Shown: piece after piece, positions 5,853 to 9,140 of the stretch | Numbering within the stretch: position 1 is the stretch's first letter | Layout of the letters: each line of letters starts with the position of its first letter | Translations under genes and position numbers: made by a program | Assembly (NCBI GenBank): GCA_021805485.1 | Contig: JAJZFF010000137.1 | Coordinates: forward strand, 1-9,140 | Reading direction: 5' to 3' | Source of the DNA: Pseudomonadota bacterium | Lineage (GTDB): Bacteria > Pseudomonadota > Alphaproteobacteria > Acetobacterales > Acetobacteraceae | DNA: 9,140 bases | Notes under the pieces: model-generated | The model's input: only the letters and a program-made list of their open reading frames with translations | Told to the model about the DNA's origin: nothing | Database searches by the model: none

Positions 5853-7261
5853 GCCTCGTTCCGTTCCAGTTGGTCCCCCTCGTCGGCGATGCGCGCGAGT
5901 TCCGCGGCCGCATCCCCGATCACATGACTGGCGGCGAGACTCTTCACCGCCGTCTCGCGCGACAGCTGGCCCGCATTCACCAGCGTCGCGATCGCCTGCG
6001 CCTCCTTCAGCCGGTCGTCGGCCGAGGCGGCATACCAGCGCGGCCAGCGCAGATTCAGCCGCAGGTCGGGATCGACCCTCGGCACCGTCCGGCCCATCAC
6101 CTTCACATCGAACCGCGCCGCCGCCCGCAACGCCATCCGCACAAGCGGCAGCAACCCGCCCTCGCCATAGGCAATCCGCAGATTGTCGGCGAGCCAGATC
6201 AGTCCCTGGTTCATCAACTCCAGCGCCCGGCCCGATTGCGGCGCCGTCAGCCGGTCGGCACTGGCGCGGTTGCCATGCACGCTCTCCAGCGCGAACTCGC
6301 GCAGCGTGCGCACATAGTCGATCACCGCGGCCGAGGCCGTGCCGCCGATCTCCAGCAGCTTGGCATCGCCCTTTTCCGAAACGATCAGCGCGTTCCCGGC
6401 ACCCTTGACCATCTCGCGGTCGGTCGTCGCCGGCTCCTTGATCAGCAGCGTCGGATCCGAGGCATATTTCAGCCCGCGCCCGGCCTGCGACAGCTGGTAG
6501 TCGATCTCGATGGATGACTCGATCGCGGCGCGGAACGTGCAGCCGCCATCAAACCCCTCGCCCCCCGGCAGGTTGCGGATCCACACGATCGGCACGAACC
6601 CCAGCCCATGCCGAACGCTGCGCGCGCGATCGGGCTCGGCCGGCAGTCCCGCACCCACCGGCACCGGCTCGAACCAGGTCTCCGCCTGCGCATCCCAGCG
6701 CCGCTGGAACCAGTAGGCCTGACCGGGATCGATCCCCTGATAGCCCTGGCCGATCAGCTCCGCGCCCCGGACCTTGTAGAGCTCGGTCACCTGCTCCAGC
6801 GTGTCGGGCGCATCCTCCCGCCAGCGCGGCGTCAGGTATTGCGTCTCCATCACCGAACAGAAGAACCGCCCCTTCAGCACCCGGAGCAAAATCGCCACCG
6901 AGCCGACCGAGCCGCGCAGCGCCGCGTCGATCATCACCTCGTTGAGCCGGCATTCGCCCAGAATATCGGCCAGCAACGTCTCGACCTCGGGGTCCGCGCA
7001 TTCGACCGCGGGAAAATGCCCCGCGCTGAACAGCAGCGAAACCGAATCCTCCACCACGATCCGGCACAGCCCGTAGCGTACCGAGGGCCGCCGCGCCCGC
7101 AGCGGAATATATTCGCCCGCCCCGTTGCGCTCCTCCTGGAACGCATAGGGCAGCGCGTCATAGATCGTCCCGTCCAGCACCCGGCGATAGATCTCCAGCC
7201 GCCGCGCCCGCGGCGCGAGGTGCGGATCGGCCGGAATCGTCTGGCAGATCGTCTCGAACAT
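5849..7261 (-). CDS. Phage portal protein, SPP1 gp6-like
   Basis: This 470-residue protein forms the ring at the capsid vertex through which DNA is packaged. Typical portal elements in order: an N-terminal helical part with I-Y-R-R-V-L-D-G at 24-31; V-E-D-S-V-S-L-L-F at 70-78; a beta region around 120-200 with V-A-I-L-L-R-V and Y-W-F-Q-R-R-W; the stem-entry strand F-V-P-I-V-W-I-R-N at 222-230; a helix with E-S-S-I-E-I-D-Y-Q-L-S-Q-A-G-R at 248-262; then S-G-R-A-L-E-L-M at 343-350; and a C-terminal crown segment with L-V-N-A-G-Q-L-S-R-E-T-A at 427-438. Length is usual for the family. The ATG at 7261 is 4 bases after the terL stop; the ribosome binding site is weak. Its stop overlaps the scaffold-like start. 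Confidence 0.9.
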   Translation of the reverse strand: MFETICQTIPADPHLAPRARRLEIYRRVLDGTIYDALPYAFQEERNGAGEYIPLRARRPSVRYGLCRIVVEDSVSLLFSAGHFPAVECADPEVETLLADILGECRLNEVMIDAALRGSVGSVAILLRVLKGRFFCSVMETQYLTPRWREDAPDTLEQVTELYKVRGAELIGQGYQGIDPGQAYWFQRRWDAQAETWFEPVPVGAGLPAEPDRARSVRHGLGFVPIVWIRNLPGGEGFDGGCTFRAAIESSIEIDYQLSQAGRGLKYASDPTLLIKEPATTDREMVKGAGNALIVSEKGDAKLLEIGGTASAAVIDYVRTLREFALESVHGNRASADRLTAPQSGRALELMNQGLIWLADNLRIAYGEGGLLPLVRMALRAAARFDVKVMGRTVPRVDPDLRLNLRWPRWYAASADDRLKEAQAIATLVNAGQLSRETAVKSLAASHVIGDAAAELARIADEGDQLERNEA

Positions 7262-7265
7262 GAAT

Positions 7266-8654
7266 TCAGCGCCCCATCAGAGAAAAATTCACCATCCTCG
7301 CCGCCGCCGGCGCCTGGCCGAGCGTCGCCTCGGCGCGCGCCAGCGCGTCGACCTGGTCGTCCTTCTCGCCGTCGGGAAAGCCCCGCAGTTCGGCGAGAAG
7401 GGCATCGGTCCAGCCGGCGCGCACCACGCGCGTCCCGCCGGCGCCGATCCGCGCCGCGGCCGGCATCGCCCGCGTCTGTTTCGATCCCGATTCCGGACTG
7501 GCGATCACCGTGAACCCCTCCAGCACCCGCCGCAGATGCGCCACCTGCGCCACCCCGGCCTGTCCCGGGTCCTGCGGCAGCGCGATCGCCGTGCCCCGCC
7601 CGTCCGCCTCGGCGGTCGCGCGCAACAATGCCTCGACCGCCGCCGGCCCCGCCCGCACCCGCACCACGTCGAGCACGACATGCGTGCCATCGGCGGCCAG
7701 CCCGAGCTTCAGCCCCACGGTCCAGTCCGGATTCCGCCCGGCCGATGCCGCCGTCGCCGCCAGGTCCCAGGCGCGGACCGTGCGCACCACCGGCGGCGGC
7801 GCATCGGCGAAACCAAGCTTGTCGAGTTCGAACAGCGTCCCGCCATCGCGCATCGGCCGCTGCTGGTAGAGGGCGGCGAATACGCGCTCGCCCACCGTCG
7901 CCCGCCGCCGCGCGATGGCCCGCTCATCCTCCCATTCCGGCCAGAGGGCCTCGCCCGGCGCCCGCCCGAGCAGATCGTCCGCCTCGGCGAGCGCCGGCAG
8001 CCGCAACAACGTCCAGCCGCCATCCTGCTCCATCAGCCGCCCGGCGAGGTCATCCTCATGCCAGCGCGTCATCACCAGCACGACCCGCCCGCCCGGCTTC
8101 AGCCGCGAGAGCAGTTCGGCGCGATACCAGTCATACAGCGCGTCCCGCGCCGCCCGGCTGTCCGCCTCGGCCCAGGACTTCACCGGATCGTCGATCAGGA
8201 TCAGATCCGCCCGCCGCCCGGTGATCGGCCCGCGCACCCCGGCGGCGAAATACTGACCACCCCCGTGCAGCGAAAACCGCCCCGCCGCCCGGTTGCCGGC
8301 ATCGAGATGCAGGCCGAATTCCTCACCCCGCTCGGCGATCAGCGCGCGCAGCCGGCGGCCGAAATATTCGGCGAGCGAGGCCGTATGGCTCGCCGCGATC
8401 ACCTCGCCCGCCGGATGGCGGGTGAACCAGAACGCCGGAAACAGCACCGAGGCATAGGTCGATTTCGCCGCCCCCGGCGGCATCTGCACCATCAGCCGGT
8501 CAACCTCGCCGCGCGCCACGCGCTCCAGCGCGTCGATCATCGCAAGCTGGTGCCGCGCCGGCCGCAAGCCCTGCGCCTCCAGCACCGCGGCGGCGAACCG
8601 GCGGAAATCGCGGGGCCGAACCGCCCCCCCTCTGGTCCCGTCGCAGCACATCAT
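7266..8654 (-). CDS. terL: Terminase large subunit (packaging ATPase and nuclease)
   Basis: This is the motor that pumps DNA through the portal and cuts the concatemer. Numbering from the ATG at 8654 (462 residues), the Walker A segment is M-P-P-G-A-A-K-S-T at 58-66, Walker B is L-I-L-I-D-D-P at 151-157, and the coupling motif is M-T-R-W-H-E-D-D-L at 195-203. The nuclease domain shows A-W-D-L at 295-298, Q-D-P-G at 361-364 and K-D-D-Q-V-D-A-L at 431-438, which supply the usual acidic metal ligands. The Walker A has Ala where a second Gly is usual before Lys. The start is uncertain: the frame is open upstream to a TTG at 8702, which would add 16 residues including several cysteines, and neither start has a clear ribosome binding site; ATGs lie at 8654 and 8651. 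The portal gene follows after 4 bases. Confidence 0.93.
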   Translation of the reverse strand: MMCCDGTRGGAVRPRDFRRFAAAVLEAQGLRPARHQLAMIDALERVARGEVDRLMVQMPPGAAKSTYASVLFPAFWFTRHPAGEVIAASHTASLAEYFGRRLRALIAERGEEFGLHLDAGNRAAGRFSLHGGGQYFAAGVRGPITGRRADLILIDDPVKSWAEADSRAARDALYDWYRAELLSRLKPGGRVVLVMTRWHEDDLAGRLMEQDGGWTLLRLPALAEADDLLGRAPGEALWPEWEDERAIARRRATVGERVFAALYQQRPMRDGGTLFELDKLGFADAPPPVVRTVRAWDLAATAASAGRNPDWTVGLKLGLAADGTHVVLDVVRVRAGPAAVEALLRATAEADGRGTAIALPQDPGQAGVAQVAHLRRVLEGFTVIASPESGSKQTRAMPAAARIGAGGTRVVRAGWTDALLAELRGFPDGEKDDQVDALARAEATLGQAPAAARMVNFSLMGR

Positions 8655-8714
8655 GCACCGCGCCGCGCACAGAACCTCATCATGACCGGAGGGATAGCCC
8701 AAAACGGGGCGGGT

Positions 8715-8755
8715 GGGAAAGCAGAAAAAACGCTATGTTAGATTTTTTCTTTCCC
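8715..8755. repeat. AT-rich imperfect inverted repeat upstream of terL
   Basis: Arms GGGAAAG-CAG-AAAAAA (8715-8730) and TTTTTT-CTTTCCC (8743-8755) pair over 13 bp with a 3-base bulge. The 12-base centre contains a further small dyad, CTA-TGT-TAG. A6 and T6 runs stand out strongly against the GC-rich background. It lies between the barrel gene and terL. It could be part of a terminator region or a protein-binding site; no clear promoter elements could be assigned. Confidence 0.45.
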
Positions 8756-8774
8756 CCGAAGGCTCCACCCTCGG
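8756..8774 (-). terminator. Stem-loop just after the barrel gene, possible terminator
   Basis: One base after the stop codon of the outer-membrane gene, the minus-strand RNA can form a 7-bp stem (CCGAGGG with CCTTCGG, one G-U pair) around the loop TGGAG. It is not followed directly by a T-run; a T6 run comes only about 30 bases later, inside the inverted repeat at 8715-8755. It may end the barrel transcript, alone or together with that repeat, but a standard intrinsic terminator is not shown. Confidence 0.3.
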
Positions 8775-8775
8775 C

Positions 8776-9140
8776 TCAGGGGAAGCCGAACGCGACACCC
8801 ATCTCGCCGCGCGCGGCGAAAGTGCTGCTCGTCGGCTCATAGAATCCGTTGGACGGTTTCGATCCGGCATAGTTGAAATGCCGCATCTCCAGCCCGGCGA
8901 AGACGTGCCAGACATTGTCGAGCCGCCAGTCGGCGCCGAGCCGCACGGCCTCCTCGCCGCTGGTGCCGAAGCTGCCGGAGAATCCGAGCGCCGGCGCCGA
9001 AACGCCGCCGCCCACCACTGCCAGTCCCTCCGCCGAGGCGGAGAGGACGAGCCGCCCCGTCGCCGCATAATCGAGCTTCGCGCCGAACCCGGCCAGCGCC
9101 GCGTGATAGAAACTGCCATAGCCGCCGCTACCGCCGATAT
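8776..9140 (-). CDS. Outer-membrane beta-barrel protein, C-terminal part (cut by window edge)
   Basis: The frame is open from the window edge to a TGA at 8776, giving about 121 residues of a C-terminus. It shows repeated amphipathic strands with Gly and aromatic residues, such as Y-H-A-A-L-A-G-F-G-A-K-L-D-Y, A-V-R-L-G-A-D-W-R-L and W-H-V-F-A-G-L-E-M-R-H-F-N-Y, a loop with S-N-G-F-Y-E-P-T-S-S-T, and a last strand A-R-G-E-M-G-V-A-F-G-F ending in Pro. This is how outer-membrane barrels end, although a final Phe is more usual than Phe-Pro. The true start lies outside; an internal GTG at 9018 is not a likely start because the same pattern continues upstream. It could be a host gene next to the prophage or a phage-carried surface gene. 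A competing open frame here (8733-9119) is arginine/serine-rich and looks like a shadow. Confidence 0.7.
   Translation of the reverse strand, partial: IGGSGGYGSFYHAALAGFGAKLDYAATGRLVLSASAEGLAVVGGGVSAPALGFSGSFGTSGEEAVRLGADWRLDNVWHVFAGLEMRHFNYAGSKPSNGFYEPTSSTFAARGEMGVAFGFP

Noticed and set aside
7260..8741. A 493-codon open frame on the plus strand opposite terL
   Set aside because: Composition is dominated by Arg, His, Pro and Gln; the opposite strand has clear terminase motifs. It is a shadow frame.
8733..9119. A 128-codon minus-strand frame overlapping the barrel protein
   Set aside because: Arg/Ser/Pro-rich with no structure; the other phase gives regular amphipathic beta strands up to the window edge.
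1..9140. Gene transfer agent or tailocin instead of a phage
   Set aside because: The known Rhodobacter-type agent has a non-contractile tail without sheath, and tailocins lack capsid, portal and terminase; here all of these are present with a sheath.
1..9140. tRNA genes, CRISPR arrays, IS elements, attachment sites
   Set aside because: I saw no cloverleaf-like segment, regularly spaced repeat, transposase or direct repeat that would support any of these.

Overview
The window is a tightly packed block of tailed-phage morphogenesis genes, all on the minus strand, so it reads from right to left. It contains the complete head module and the start of the tail module of a contractile-tailed (myovirus-type) phage, most likely a prophage. 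The DNA is very GC-rich, gene starts are mostly ATG with purine-rich ribosome binding sites, and all recognised genes end in TGA. This fits a high-GC alphaproteobacterial host. Acetobacteraceae is my guess from the general look of the proteins and is not proven by anything in the window.

Layout in transcription order. (1) 9140-8776: the C-terminal part of an outer-membrane beta-barrel protein, cut by the window edge. (2) 8775-8655: a spacer with a stem-loop right after the barrel stop codon and an AT-rich inverted repeat. (3) 8654-7266: large terminase subunit (terL). (4) 7261-5849: SPP1 gp6-like portal. (5) 5852-5427: small scaffold-like protein, coupled to the portal by an ATGA overlap. (6) 5426-5328: the only sizeable gap inside the phage operon, holding AT-rich palindromes and a 10-bp RNA stem-loop. 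(7) 5327-4005: major capsid protein resembling the N4 gp56 family. (8) 3991-3683: small beta-rich protein, possible decoration protein. (9) 3681-3274, 3266-2622 and 2622-1777: three conserved phage proteins whose order suggests head completion/adaptor, head closure and tail terminator. (10) 1766-1629: a 45-residue protein easily missed by gene callers. (11) 1625-69: tail sheath. (12) 60 to beyond position 1: first 20 codons of the probable tail tube.

Together these genes build a procapsid (portal, scaffold, coat), fill it with DNA (terminase), close the neck, and begin a contractile tail (sheath around tube). Genes abut or overlap by 1-4 bases, or are separated by up to 13 bases. Several stop codons lie inside the ribosome binding site of the next gene, which suggests translational coupling. 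No small terminase subunit, maturation protease, integrase, tRNA, CRISPR array, IS element or attachment site is visible. There is no gene-free stretch above 300 bases. I see no sign of an entirely new system. The points most worth a second look are the capsid leader hairpin, the domain insertions in the coat and putative terminator proteins, the missing small terminase next to a barrel gene, and the 45-residue gene.
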